Assembly (NCBI GenBank): GCA_028280265.1
Contig: JANQMD010000006.1
Location: 1-47,182, forward strand
DNA length: 47,182 nucleotides
Direction of reading: 5' to 3'
Origin: Flavobacteriaceae bacterium
GTDB taxonomy: Bacteria; Bacteroidota; Bacteroidia; Flavobacteriales; Flavobacteriaceae
Each line of letters begins with the position of its first letter. The stretch's first letter is position 1. Made by a program: the position numbers and the translations under genes. Positions 24,764 through 33,351 of this stretch are shown piece by piece. Under the pieces are notes generated by a model. It was not told where the DNA came from. It did no database searches and saw only the letters and a list, made by a program, of their open reading frames with translations.

Positions 24764-25077
24764 TTAATCACAAATCGTTTGGATACTAATTCTCTGTTGT
24801 TTTGAATTGCATAAATGTACATGCCAGACTTTAAATCATTCTTTGAAAAAGGAATGGAATTAAGCCCTTTTTTTACGCTTATAACTTTTTTGAAGACCGT
24901 TTTTCCAAGGACATTCATCACGTTGAGAGTAACAGTTTGATTTGCGCTTGAAACGAAATTAATTTTAGTCTCTGAGTTAAAAGGATTGGGAGCAGCAGAC
25001 AATTTTGATAGCGATTTCTGAGAAAATGCTACCATTGAGAAGAATAAAAAAACAATAAAAAGTAATTTTTTCACCAT
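24760..25077 (-). CDS. Signal peptide plus type IX secretion sorting domain only
   Basis: 105 residues: a signal peptide (1-19, ending AFSQ) followed almost directly by a type A T9SS C-terminal sorting domain. That domain shows APNPFNSETKINF, the VMNVLGKTVFKK strand, the LKSGMYIYAI motif and the terminal SKRFVIK. There is no cargo domain. T9SS substrates normally carry this tip on large exported proteins, so a free-standing tip is unusual. It may be a decoy, a chaperone-like adaptor or the remnant of a larger gene. Four-base overlap with rnz and a 13-base gap to the STAS-like gene place it firmly in the operon. Confidence 0.85.
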   Translation of the reverse strand: MVKKLLFIVFLFFSMVAFSQKSLSKLSAAPNPFNSETKINFVSSANQTVTLNVMNVLGKTVFKKVISVKKGLNSIPFSKNDLKSGMYIYAIQNNRELVSKRFVIK

Positions 25078-25090
25078 AGAGTCTACTTAG

Positions 25091-25411
25091 TTAAAAACCT
25101 AAATCTCTTTCAATAGCTTCCATTTCTAAAATATCTTCCGCCTCTTGTAACGTTGGAGAGATATTTAATGTTTCTGGAAACTGATCAATATCGATTCCTG
25201 ATTTTACTACTACAAATGACATGCCATTCGACTTAAAATTTGTAGCTAAGTTCAAAAATAAAGATATTTTTCTATTATCCATGTTAAGATTATCCGAAAC
25301 TTCTACAATCAAATGATGGGTTTCAAAAGATTCCTCGGCGTCCAAAAATTCTTGAAAAGAATCTTCCGACACTTTCAGTAGATTGTATTTATTTCCTTTC
25401 TGAAGCTCCAT
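25091..25411 (-). CDS. STAS-like small protein
   Basis: 106 residues with the alternating strand-helix pattern of STAS/anti-anti-sigma folds: LIVEVSDNLNMDNRKISLFLNLATNFKSNGMSF (split here by short loops), then FVVVKSGID and the final LQEAEDILEMEAIERDLGF helix. A conserved Ser/Thr phosphosite of SpoIIAA type is not obvious. I recall that homologues are often labelled ribonuclease Z, but this protein has no metallo-beta-lactamase motif and is far too short, so that label would be a neighbour-transfer error. It lies 4 bases after pyrB and 13 bases before the T9SS-tip gene. Confidence 0.6.
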   Translation of the reverse strand: MELQKGNKYNLLKVSEDSFQEFLDAEESFETHHLIVEVSDNLNMDNRKISLFLNLATNFKSNGMSFVVVKSGIDIDQFPETLNISPTLQEAEDILEMEAIERDLGF

Positions 25412-25415
25412 AAAC

Positions 25416-26345
25416 TTAACGCTTGATCTGTTGTGCCAGTAAATAAATGACAGCCATCCTCACAGCTACCCCATTTTCAACCTGATTTAAAATAATAGAT
25501 TGGTCGGCATCAGCAACATCACTGGTGATTTCTACACCACGGTTAATGGGGCCTGGATGCATGATTACTATTTTTTTACCTAAGTTGTCTAGAATCTCTT
25601 TATTGATTCCAAAAAGTTGTGTGTATTCACGAATAGAAGGGAAGTATTTGATATCCATTCTTTCATGTTGTACTCTTAATACATTGGCTACATCACACCA
25701 CTCTAGGGCTTTTTTAATATTGGTTTCAACTTCTACACCTAGACTAGTAATGTATTTTGGTATGAGTGTTGTTGGACCACATACTTTTACTTTGGCTCCT
25801 TGGAGCTGTAGTGCAAAAATGTTAGATAAAGCAACTCTGGAGTGTAATATATCTCCAACGATCACTACTTTTTTCCCCTTAACGCTTCCTAATTTTTCAT
25901 GTATGGAATAACTATCTAGTAATGCTTGGGTTGGGTGCTCATGAGTACCGTCTCCTGCATTGATAATTTTTGCATCGACGTGTTTCGATAGGAAGACTCC
26001 AGCACCAACATTGGGATGTCGCATTACCACAATATCTACCTTCATAGATAGGATATTATTGACCGTATCAATGAGAGTTTCTCCTTTCTTCACTGAAGAT
26101 TGACTCGCAGAAAAATTGATCACATCTGCTGATAATCTTTTTTCTGCTAGTTCAAAAGAGAGTTTGGTACGTGTGCTATTTTCGAAAAATAAATTAGCAA
26201 TGGTGATGTCTCTTAATGAAGGAACCTTTTTAATGGGTCTATTGATAACTTCTTTAAAATGATTTGCAGTTTCAAAAATGAGATCAATATCATTTTTGTT
26301 TAAGTATTTGATGCCCAATAAATGCTCTACACTTAGTTGCTTCAT
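25416..26345 (-). CDS. pyrB: Aspartate carbamoyltransferase, catalytic chain
   Basis: 309 residues. The carbamoyl-phosphate loop is FENSTRTKLSFE (S57-T60). Further signatures are VDIVVMRHPNVGAG near 102, GDGTHEHPTQALLD near 131, VGDILHSRVALSN near 161 and HPGPINRGVEI near 263. It catalyses the committed step of pyrimidine synthesis, carbamoyl phosphate plus aspartate to carbamoyl aspartate. No regulatory chain gene (pyrI) is nearby, so it is probably the unregulated catalytic trimer type controlled at the transcript level through PyrR. The start overlaps pyrR by four bases. Confidence 0.97.
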   Translation of the reverse strand: MKQLSVEHLLGIKYLNKNDIDLIFETANHFKEVINRPIKKVPSLRDITIANLFFENSTRTKLSFELAEKRLSADVINFSASQSSVKKGETLIDTVNNILSMKVDIVVMRHPNVGAGVFLSKHVDAKIINAGDGTHEHPTQALLDSYSIHEKLGSVKGKKVVIVGDILHSRVALSNIFALQLQGAKVKVCGPTTLIPKYITSLGVEVETNIKKALEWCDVANVLRVQHERMDIKYFPSIREYTQLFGINKEILDNLGKKIVIMHPGPINRGVEITSDVADADQSIILNQVENGVAVRMAVIYLLAQQIKR

Positions 26346-26887
26346 AATATGTTGTTATCTATGTATACTGCGTCTTTTTTATGAAGTTCTTTCCAATTCA
26401 CAATTACTTTCTCTTCATTAATAGCATCTACCTGCCTTCCTCTGTAATCTGGCTGAATAGGTAGGTGTCTGCTAAACCTTCGATCGATGAGCACTAACAA
26501 CTCAACATTTTCTGGTCTCCCATAAGATTGAATGGCAGTGAGAGCTGAACGGACGCTTCTTCCCGAGAACAGTACGTCGTCTATCAGTACTACATGCTTA
26601 TTCTCAATAAGGAAATTGATTTCGGTATTTGCTGCTTCAAGAGGCTCTTCTCGTCTTCTAAAATCATCACGATAAAAAGTGATGTCTAGAAGCCCTAAAT
26701 GAAGATCTTTTATTTCGTATTCTGTCTCTAAAATGAAAGCGAGTCTTTTGGCTAAATAGGTTCCTCTAGGTTGTAAACCTATCAAAACAGTATTCGAAAA
26801 ATCGTTATGGTTTTCAATTAACTGACAAGCCAATCGATGCAGGATGATTTCAATTTCTTTAGAGTTGAGTAGTACTTTTTTGCTCAT
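26342..26887 (-). CDS. pyrR: Bifunctional pyr operon regulator / uracil phosphoribosyltransferase
   Basis: 181 residues. The PRPP-binding motif VVLIDDVLFSGRSVRSAL lies near 99-116; GLQPRGTYLAKRLA (37-50) and the DITFYRDDFRRREEP flexible loop (68-82) are typical of PyrR. In Gram-positive bacteria PyrR binds pyr mRNA to control attenuation. Here it is the first gene of the operon, four-base overlap with pyrB, under a textbook Bacteroidota promoter. The 5' leader between promoter and ATG is only about 30 bases, too short for a classical attenuator, so PyrR-mediated control would have to differ from the Bacillus scheme. Confidence 0.95.
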   Translation of the reverse strand: MSKKVLLNSKEIEIILHRLACQLIENHNDFSNTVLIGLQPRGTYLAKRLAFILETEYEIKDLHLGLLDITFYRDDFRRREEPLEAANTEINFLIENKHVVLIDDVLFSGRSVRSALTAIQSYGRPENVELLVLIDRRFSRHLPIQPDYRGRQVDAINEEKVIVNWKELHKKDAVYIDNNIL

Positions 26888-26924
26888 GAGAAATGCGTCG
26901 TATAGCGAGTTGCTATGGTAGTGA

Positions 26925-26954
26925 CAAAGCTACAGCAAAAAAAGAGATGGGCAA
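26925..26954 (-). promoter_or_regulatory. Consensus Bacteroidota promoter of the pyrR operon
   Basis: On the minus strand: TTG (26952-26954, in TTTG), a 19-base spacer, then TAGCTTTG (26925-26932). This is an exact TTG-N19-TAnnTTTG. The predicted start is about 30 bases upstream of the pyrR ATG. Confidence 0.75.
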
Positions 26955-27031
26955 AATTATTCTTTTGAAATCACGTTCTTGGGCTTAATTGTTAATTACT
27001 TTGTTGAAAAGTAAAAGCACTCTGGTAAGAG

Positions 27032-28456
27032 ATGCTTAAGATGAATAGTAACTTTAAAGAAGTAATTGAAATCAAATTTATGGATATGCCATTGGCTAAA
27101 TTCGAATCGATGCTGAAAACGAATAGTGTTTATTTCTTCGATTTGGTGGAATTTGAAGAAATCATCGTTCATTATCTAGACACCGGAAAACACTCTCTCG
27201 CAAAAAAAGCTGTGCAATTAGGATTAGAACAACACCCTTCCTCTATTGATTTAAAACTCTTAGAAGTTGAAATTCTAATCTTTGACAACAACCTAGAAAA
27301 AGCATCTCAGTTAGTTAAAAAAATTGAGCAATTAGACCCTAATAATGATGAGGTTTACATTCAAAAAGCAACCATTCTATCCAAAGCAGGGAGGCATCAG
27401 GAAGCAATTCAAAACCTTAAAATTGCTCTGATACATTCAGATGAGAAGGTAGATATATGGTCTCTTATGGGAATGGAATATTTGTATTTAGATGATTTTG
27501 AAAATGCAAGGCTTAGTTTTGCGAAGTGTATTGACGTAGATTTTGAGGATTACTCTGCATTGTACAATGTGGTCTATTGTTTCGATATGGAAAAAGATCA
27601 CGAGCAAGCCATCAGTTTTCTGAACTCTTATATAGACAAGAATCCATATAGTGAAGTGGCATGGCATCAGTTGGGAAGGCAATATTTCGTTTTAAACATG
27701 TTTAAGGAAGCACTTACTAGTTTCGATTATGCTGTTCTAATTGATGAATCCTTCATAGGCGCATACTTAGAGAAGGCAAAAACATACGAGCAACTTGAGC
27801 AGTATGAAGAGGCTATCAGAAATTATATGATAACCTTAGAACTAGACGATCCCACTGCATTTGCTTATGTGAGAATAGGTGAGTGTTATCATGAGTTGGG
27901 TCAGCAAGAATCAGCGATTTCGTATTATAAAAAAGCAGTTCATGAAGATCCTCTTTTAGACAAAGGATGGATACTTTTAACGGAGGCTTATCATCAACAA
28001 GCAGATTACCAAAAGGCACTTTACTATATTTCTAAAGCACTAAAAATTGATGAAAGCAATGCACTCTACTGGAGAAGATATGCGGATATTAATATTAAAT
28101 TGAGCTTTTATGAAGAGGCCATAAAAGGATTTGAAAATTGTTTAGACCTCAAAGATGAAGCAATTGAAATTTTCATAGCACTTTCTGACGTTTTACTCTT
28201 TTTAGGAGATTTTAACGATGCGCTAAATGTTTTGTTTAAAGCTCAAAAGATATACAAAGATTTTGCTGAAATTGAATACAGGCTGTCTGGATTGTTTTTT
28301 GTTTTGAATAAAAAGAATTATGGAATCAATCATCTAATTAGTGGTATGAAAATAGATTATGATTATCATACTATTGTAAAAGATCTTTTTCCAACAGTTT
28401 ACAATATAGAGGCTGTAAGGAAAATACTTGAGGATTATAGAAAGGCGACAGAGTGA
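27032..28456 (+). CDS. Tetratricopeptide repeat protein
   Basis: 474 residues made of tandem TPR units. Canonical W/L/G/Y-A-F-A-P positions are readable in KAVQLGLEQHP (near 62), SLMGMEYLYLDDFENARLSF (near 146), WHQLGRQYFVLNMFKEAL, AYVRIGECYHELGQQESAISYY (near 274) and WILLTEAYHQQADYQKAL. About ten units cover residues 50-420. There is no signal peptide or membrane segment, so it is probably a cytosolic scaffold. The ATG at 27032 is used; a second ATG three codons later is equally possible. It is monocistronic, with a strong terminator after it. Partners are unknown. Confidence 0.9.
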   Translation: MLKMNSNFKEVIEIKFMDMPLAKFESMLKTNSVYFFDLVEFEEIIVHYLDTGKHSLAKKAVQLGLEQHPSSIDLKLLEVEILIFDNNLEKASQLVKKIEQLDPNNDEVYIQKATILSKAGRHQEAIQNLKIALIHSDEKVDIWSLMGMEYLYLDDFENARLSFAKCIDVDFEDYSALYNVVYCFDMEKDHEQAISFLNSYIDKNPYSEVAWHQLGRQYFVLNMFKEALTSFDYAVLIDESFIGAYLEKAKTYEQLEQYEEAIRNYMITLELDDPTAFAYVRIGECYHELGQQESAISYYKKAVHEDPLLDKGWILLTEAYHQQADYQKALYYISKALKIDESNALYWRRYADINIKLSFYEEAIKGFENCLDLKDEAIEIFIALSDVLLFLGDFNDALNVLFKAQKIYKDFAEIEYRLSGLFFVLNKKNYGINHLISGMKIDYDYHTIVKDLFPTVYNIEAVRKILEDYRKATE

Positions 28457-28480
28457 ACGAGTAGGATTTAATTAATTTGA

Positions 28481-28504
28481 AAAAGCCGTTTTCGGCTTTT
28501 TTTC
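28481..28504 (+). terminator. Terminator of the TPR gene
   Basis: Stem AAAAGCCG / CGGCTTTT with loop TTTT (28481-28500), followed by TTTCTTTTT. It lies 25 bases after the stop. Confidence 0.9.
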
Positions 28505-28556
28505 TTTTTATGATCGTACTTTTTTCATCTATCTTCGTAGGCACAATATCAAAACT

Positions 28557-29483
28557 ATGAACAGATCGATCAAAGACTACATTGTTATATTCCTCAAAGG
28601 AATTTCTATGGGGGCTGCAGATGTAGTTCCAGGGGTATCAGGAGGAACTATTGCCTTTATTTCTGGAATATATGAAGAATTACTAACGTCAATTAGTAGT
28701 TTTAATCTTGGACTTATCAAAGTACTGAAGAGTGAAGGTTTAAAATCAGTTTGGAAAAAAGTAAATGGAAATTTTTTAGCGGCGCTTTTTGCTGGAATTT
28801 TTATTAGTGTTATTTCTTTGGCCAAACTCATTGAATCTCTTTTAGAACATCACCCAATATTTTTGTGGTCATTCTTTTTTGGATTGGTTTTAGCGAGTAT
28901 TATATACGTAGCTAAACAAATCTCTTCTTGGAGTTTTATAAGTTTCTTACTGCTTGCTATGGGAGCAGCTTTGGCATATTACATTACCACTTTAAATCCA
29001 TTGGTAAGTGAGAGTTCGTCAATTGTGTTCTTATTTATTGCTGGTATGATTGCTATTTGCGCCATGATATTACCTGGTATCTCAGGCTCTTTTATTTTGG
29101 TTCTATTAGGGGCTTACAAGCCCGTTTTGAATGCTGTGAATAATAGAGATATCGTAAGCATTTTAGTGTTTATGATTGGAGCTATCGTTGGATTGTTGTC
29201 TTTTTCCCGACTATTGAAATGGTTGTTCGCCAAGTATAAAAATTATACACTGGCAATTTTAACAGGATTTATTATTGGGTCTCTGAATAAAATATGGCCC
29301 TGGAAGGAAACGATTACTTGGAGGACAAATTCGAAGGGAGTGGAGGTTCCTCTAAAACAATTGAGTGTCAGTCCAAATTCTTTTGAGGGCGATCCTCAAG
29401 TACTCTATGCAATGCTACTAGCCTTAGTTGGATTTGCTTTTATATTTATTTTAGAGAGACTAGCAAAAGACAAGAATTCATAA
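28557..29483 (+). CDS. DUF368 membrane protein (PopT-type), copy 1
   Basis: 308 residues with about eight hydrophobic segments. The family signature is KGISMGAADVVPGVSGGTIAF (residues 14-34, here split by a charged start). A pseudo-repeat, MILPGISGSFILVLLGAY (about 172-189), lies in the second half, giving the inverted-repeat transporter look. DUF368 proteins have been reported as undecaprenyl-phosphate translocases (PopT), which return the lipid carrier to the cytoplasmic side for wall and glycan synthesis. The next gene, one base downstream, is a paralogue. A TATCTTCG -7-like box lies at 28530-28537. Confidence 0.9.
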   Translation: MNRSIKDYIVIFLKGISMGAADVVPGVSGGTIAFISGIYEELLTSISSFNLGLIKVLKSEGLKSVWKKVNGNFLAALFAGIFISVISLAKLIESLLEHHPIFLWSFFFGLVLASIIYVAKQISSWSFISFLLLAMGAALAYYITTLNPLVSESSSIVFLFIAGMIAICAMILPGISGSFILVLLGAYKPVLNAVNNRDIVSILVFMIGAIVGLLSFSRLLKWLFAKYKNYTLAILTGFIIGSLNKIWPWKETITWRTNSKGVEVPLKQLSVSPNSFEGDPQVLYAMLLALVGFAFIFILERLAKDKNS

Positions 29484-30497
29484 ATGAAGGCAAGCAGAAC
29501 TTTCATGCAAAAAGTTTCCCTTTTTCTCAAGGGACTTGCTATGGGGGCTGCTAACAAAGTTCCTGGAGTATCTGGAGGTACCGTTTCTTTCGTCTTAGGA
29601 TTTTATGAGGAGCTCATTTATTCCTTTCAAAAGATAAATAGAAAAGCATTTAAATTACTTTTAAAAGGAAGGTTTAAAAGTTTTTTTAATTACATCAATG
29701 CTCAATTTTTAGGATTAATTATTGCTGGAAGTATATTTAGTTATTTCAGCATCTCATTGGTTTTAGACTATTTTCTGAGAAACTATGAGTTGTATGTTTG
29801 GAGTTGGTTTTTTGGAATGATTATTGGCTCGATATGGTACATCAGCAAAGATTTTGGTTCTTGGAATCTTAAAAATATTTTTTTTCTAATTGTGGGGGCT
29901 AGTGTTGGAGTTGGCATTAGTTTTTTGACTCCAGCTAGAGAGAATGACAATCTATGGTTTGTCTTTATTTGTGGTATCATCGGAGTATCTGGAATGACAT
30001 TACCGGGTTTATCAGGTTCTTTTATTCTGATTCTGATGGGAAATTATGTACTGCTTTTGGTAGACTCAGTCAATGCTTTATTTGCTGTTATTACGGATAT
30101 TTTCTCAGGAGATTTTAGTTTCACGGAGGATCCAGAACGCATCAGGTATTTAAAAATAATTACTGTTTTCACTGCTGGATCTGCATTTGGTCTAGTCTCT
30201 ATTTCACACATCTTAGGATATGTGTTAAAAAGGTGGCATCAAATTGTAACAGCAATTATTATTGGCTTTATTACAGGTTCCTTAGGAATTGTATGGCCTT
30301 GGAAAGAAGAAATTTTTAAGCAGGTAAATGGAGAATTTCTTTTGGCTCAAAATGGAGATAAAATTGTAGAAAATTATCGTCGCTTCTTACCAGATTTAAG
30401 TAATCAGATGAATTGGTTTGCGATTTTTTACATTGTGATAGGAATTTTATTAATTATTGGAATAGACTACTATGGGAGAAAAAGAAAATCTGAATAA
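29484..30497 (+). CDS. DUF368 membrane protein (PopT-type), copy 2
   Basis: 337 residues, paralogous to the gene just upstream and directly abutting it. It has KGLAMGAANKVPGVSGGTVSF near 17-37, where the first copy has ADVVPG, and MTLPGLSGSFILILMGNY near 172-190. It is about 30 residues longer, mainly in the segment around DIFSGDFSFTEDPERIRYLK and near the C-terminus. Both copies keep the paired GVSGG / GLSGS elements, so both are probably functional lipid-carrier translocases with different specificity or membrane partners. Its 3' end overlaps aroE by 26 bases. Confidence 0.88.
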   Translation: MKASRTFMQKVSLFLKGLAMGAANKVPGVSGGTVSFVLGFYEELIYSFQKINRKAFKLLLKGRFKSFFNYINAQFLGLIIAGSIFSYFSISLVLDYFLRNYELYVWSWFFGMIIGSIWYISKDFGSWNLKNIFFLIVGASVGVGISFLTPARENDNLWFVFICGIIGVSGMTLPGLSGSFILILMGNYVLLLVDSVNALFAVITDIFSGDFSFTEDPERIRYLKIITVFTAGSAFGLVSISHILGYVLKRWHQIVTAIIIGFITGSLGIVWPWKEEIFKQVNGEFLLAQNGDKIVENYRRFLPDLSNQMNWFAIFYIVIGILLIIGIDYYGRKRKSE

Positions 30498-31236
30498 AAA
30501 GCTTTTTGGCTTGGTTGGTAAGAATATTTCGTATTCTTTTTCAAGAGGATATTTTACCAAAAAATTTGAAAACCAAAATTTATCAGATCATCAGTATGTA
30601 AATTTTGATATTGCTTCTATTAAAGAATTTTCTAAAGTTATACACGAATTTAAGTTTCAATTGAGAGGTTTAAATGTTACGATTCCTTACAAGCAAGATG
30701 TCTTTTTATATTTAGATAAGGTGCACAAAACTGCTAGAAAAATTGGAGCAGTAAACACCATAAGAATCACCAAGAAAGGAAATTTAAAAGGGTACAATAC
30801 AGATGTAGTAGGTTTTCAAAAGTCTATTGAGCCTCTACTAAAAGAGCATCATAAGAAAGCTCTTGTCTTAGGAACAGGAGGCGCTTCAAAGGCGGTTGTT
30901 TACGTATTTGAGCAATTGAATATTGATTGCATAAAGGTTTCTCGTAATCCGAAAGGCAAAAGAGAAATCTCCTACAAAAAATTGAATCAAAAGTTATTAG
31001 AAGAACATACAATCATTGTGAACTGTACTCCCGTTGGGACCTTTCCAAATACAGAAAATAAACCAGACATACCCTATCAGTTTTTGAATGAAAATCATTT
31101 ATTGTATGATCTTATTTACAATCCAGAAGAAACAGCTTTTCTAAAAGAAGGAAAAAGAAAAGGAGCACTTACGAAGAATGGTTACGAAATGTTAGAACTA
31201 CAAGCTGAGGAGTCTTGGAGGATATGGAACAAATGA
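30472..31236 (+). CDS. aroE: Shikimate dehydrogenase
   Basis: 254 residues, slightly short but complete. Shikimate-binding residues are seen in SYSFSRGYFTKKF (SxS near 20-24), NVTIPYK (catalytic Lys near 72) and NTDVVGFQKSI (Asp near 108). The NADP-binding loop is LGTGGASKAVVYVFEQL near 125-141. Later come NCTPVGTFP and the YDLIYNPEETAFL motif. It reduces 3-dehydroshikimate in aromatic amino acid synthesis. Its start lies inside the end of the second DUF368 gene; translational coupling is likely. Its cofactor preference cannot be settled by eye. Confidence 0.95.
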   Translation: MGEKENLNKKLFGLVGKNISYSFSRGYFTKKFENQNLSDHQYVNFDIASIKEFSKVIHEFKFQLRGLNVTIPYKQDVFLYLDKVHKTARKIGAVNTIRITKKGNLKGYNTDVVGFQKSIEPLLKEHHKKALVLGTGGASKAVVYVFEQLNIDCIKVSRNPKGKREISYKKLNQKLLEEHTIIVNCTPVGTFPNTENKPDIPYQFLNENHLLYDLIYNPEETAFLKEGKRKGALTKNGYEMLELQAEESWRIWNK

Positions 31237-31261
31237 TTGTCAGAAACTTAACGCTTTCTTT

Positions 31262-31291
31262 TTGCTGTTTTATAATTCATCGTTATCTTTA
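31262..31291 (+). promoter_or_regulatory. Promoter of the DUF349 gene
   Basis: TTG (31262-31264), a 19-base spacer, then TATCTTTA (31284-31291), one mismatch from TTG-N19-TAnnTTTG. It lies 36 bases before the ATG. Confidence 0.65.
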
Positions 31292-31327
31292 TAGACTCAA
31301 GATATAGGAACCTTAAACATTGTAGAT

Positions 31328-33262
31328 ATGTTAGACCCAAAAGAAGAAAAAGTTGAAGGAGGCCAGCCTGATGAAGAGGCAGGAGTAACGCAAAATGAAG
31401 GCGAAAAAACTTCAGGAGCAAAAAACATTTCAGAAGAAAAGGTTACTTCCCCCCAAGAAGAAGATAAAGAGTTCGTTTCTCAGGAAGAGACAAGAAAAGC
31501 GGTAGAAGAAGTTGAAGACAAAGTAGCTGAAGATGCTGAAAAGAGTAATGAGGAGGTGAAAATTAAAAAAGACTACTCTAAACTAGAAATAGATGCACTT
31601 GCAAACGAACTTGAAAAAGTTCTGAAGAACAATCCTGTACATCAAGTAAAATCAGAGGTAGAATCCATTAAAAGTAACTTTAACCTAAAATTTGGAAAGT
31701 TGCTCTCTGAAAAGAAAGAGGCATTCTTGGCTGAAGGAGGGAATTCTATTGACTTTCAATTTTCAAGTCCTGTAAAAACAAAATATAACAAACTCCTAGC
31801 TGATTATAAGAAGCAAAGAGATGCTTATTATTCGAACTTAGAGAAACAGCTAAAAGAAAACTCCGAGAAAAAGATTCAGATCATTGAAGATTTAAAAATG
31901 CTGATTGAAAATGCAGAACCAAGCACCATGTACAAGCAATTTCGTGAATTGCAAAATAGATGGAGAGCAGTTGGACCTATTCCTAAAAATAAATACAATG
32001 ATACTTGGAGGACTTACCATCATCACGTAGAGCGATTTTATGATTTGTTACATCTTAGCAATGATTTTAGGGATTTAGATTTCAAAAACAATTTAGAAGA
32101 GAAGTTGAAACTAATAGAAAGAGCTGAAGCGCTGACTGCTGAAGAAGATGTAAATATTGCTTTCAAAGAACTTCAGAAATTACACAAACTCTGGAAAGAA
32201 GATGTAGGGCCCGTTGCCAAAGAAATGCGGGAAGGGGTTTGGAAAAAGTTTAGCGATGCGACTAAAAAGATTCATGACAAAAGACATGAGTACTTCAAAC
32301 AAATGAAATCTCAATATGGAGAAATTATTGAGAAGAAATTAGCCGTCGTTGATGAGATTAATAATTATGACCATTCTAAAAATAAAACGCATAGCGATTG
32401 GCAAAGTAGTATTAAAGAAATAGAAAAATTACGTCAAAAATATTTTGATGCAGGAAAATTACCTTATTCTAAGAGTGAAGCTGTTTGGCAAAAATTCAAA
32501 GCTGTAACAAAACAATTCAATCAGGCTAAAAATGCCTTCTATAAGGGAGAGAAAAATACGCAACAAGAGAACTTAAAGAAAAAATTAGAGCTTATAGAGT
32601 TGGCTGAATCCATGAAAGATAGTGAAGATTGGGAGTCGGCTACAAATACATTTAAAAAGATTCAAGCTGATTGGAAACGAATAGGGCATGTGCCAAGGAA
32701 GTTTTCTGATGAAATATGGAAGAAATTTAAAAATGCATGCAATCACTATTTCGATAGATACCATAATCAGAAGAATGCTTTGAGTCAGGATCAACAAGAA
32801 ATTGTGAATGAGAAAACGACGTTCTTAAGTGAGCTAAAAGCCAATGACTACACAACCAAGGAGTCTATTGGAGATTTAATGAATCAATGGTATTCTATGG
32901 GGAGACTTCATAGAAGTGCTCGTAATGTCGATGTGCAATTCAATAAGTTTGTTGATGGCTTGTTAGCAGGGTTATCCATTGATAAAGAAGAAATAGTGAT
33001 GCTAAAGTTTAAGAACATTATCAATGGTTACTTAGCAAATGAAGATGTTAGAAAGTTAGATTCTGAACAGCTATTTATTCGAAAGAAAATTGATGAAAGC
33101 GTTAGAGAAATACAACAATTAGAAAACAATTTAAGCTTTATTTCCAACGCAACAGATGACAATCCTTTGGTAAAGAATGTACGAAAGAGTATTTCAAACT
33201 TTAAGGAAGGATTGGAAATATGGAAAAAGAAATTACAGTATTTAAAGAGTTTAGATTATTAA
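31328..33262 (+). CDS. DUF349 repeat protein
   Basis: 644 residues. An acidic, low-complexity N-terminus (about 1-85, rich in Glu/Lys) is followed by repeated three-helix DUF349 units. Each carries a W-x5-P core: NRWRAVGPIPKNKYNDTWRTYHHH (about 211-234), HKLWKEDVGPVAKEM (about 289), RQKYFDAGKLPYSKSEAVWQKF, and QADWKRIGHVPRKFSDEIWKKF (about 452). At least four units are visible. The C-terminus is coiled-coil-like. It is cytosolic by appearance. DUF349 proteins have been linked to RNA or growth control in a few bacteria, but function here is unknown. It has its own promoter and a very strong terminator. Confidence 0.9.
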   Translation: MLDPKEEKVEGGQPDEEAGVTQNEGEKTSGAKNISEEKVTSPQEEDKEFVSQEETRKAVEEVEDKVAEDAEKSNEEVKIKKDYSKLEIDALANELEKVLKNNPVHQVKSEVESIKSNFNLKFGKLLSEKKEAFLAEGGNSIDFQFSSPVKTKYNKLLADYKKQRDAYYSNLEKQLKENSEKKIQIIEDLKMLIENAEPSTMYKQFRELQNRWRAVGPIPKNKYNDTWRTYHHHVERFYDLLHLSNDFRDLDFKNNLEEKLKLIERAEALTAEEDVNIAFKELQKLHKLWKEDVGPVAKEMREGVWKKFSDATKKIHDKRHEYFKQMKSQYGEIIEKKLAVVDEINNYDHSKNKTHSDWQSSIKEIEKLRQKYFDAGKLPYSKSEAVWQKFKAVTKQFNQAKNAFYKGEKNTQQENLKKKLELIELAESMKDSEDWESATNTFKKIQADWKRIGHVPRKFSDEIWKKFKNACNHYFDRYHNQKNALSQDQQEIVNEKTTFLSELKANDYTTKESIGDLMNQWYSMGRLHRSARNVDVQFNKFVDGLLAGLSIDKEEIVMLKFKNIINGYLANEDVRKLDSEQLFIRKKIDESVREIQQLENNLSFISNATDDNPLVKNVRKSISNFKEGLEIWKKKLQYLKSLDY

Positions 33263-33291
33263 ATATGTTTAACCTCTTTCTAGAAAAAAGA

Positions 33292-33333
33292 ATCAAACAA
33301 AAAGCTCGGTATTTACCGAGCTTTTTGTTTGAT
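33292..33333. terminator. Bidirectional terminator with a perfect 20-bp stem
   Basis: Arms ATCAAACAAAAAGCTCGGTA (33292-33311) and its exact complement (33314-33333) with a two-base loop. Genes on both sides are convergent, and each strand has a T-rich end to the stem. Confidence 0.92.
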
Positions 33334-33351
33334 GATATGTGAATAAACTGA

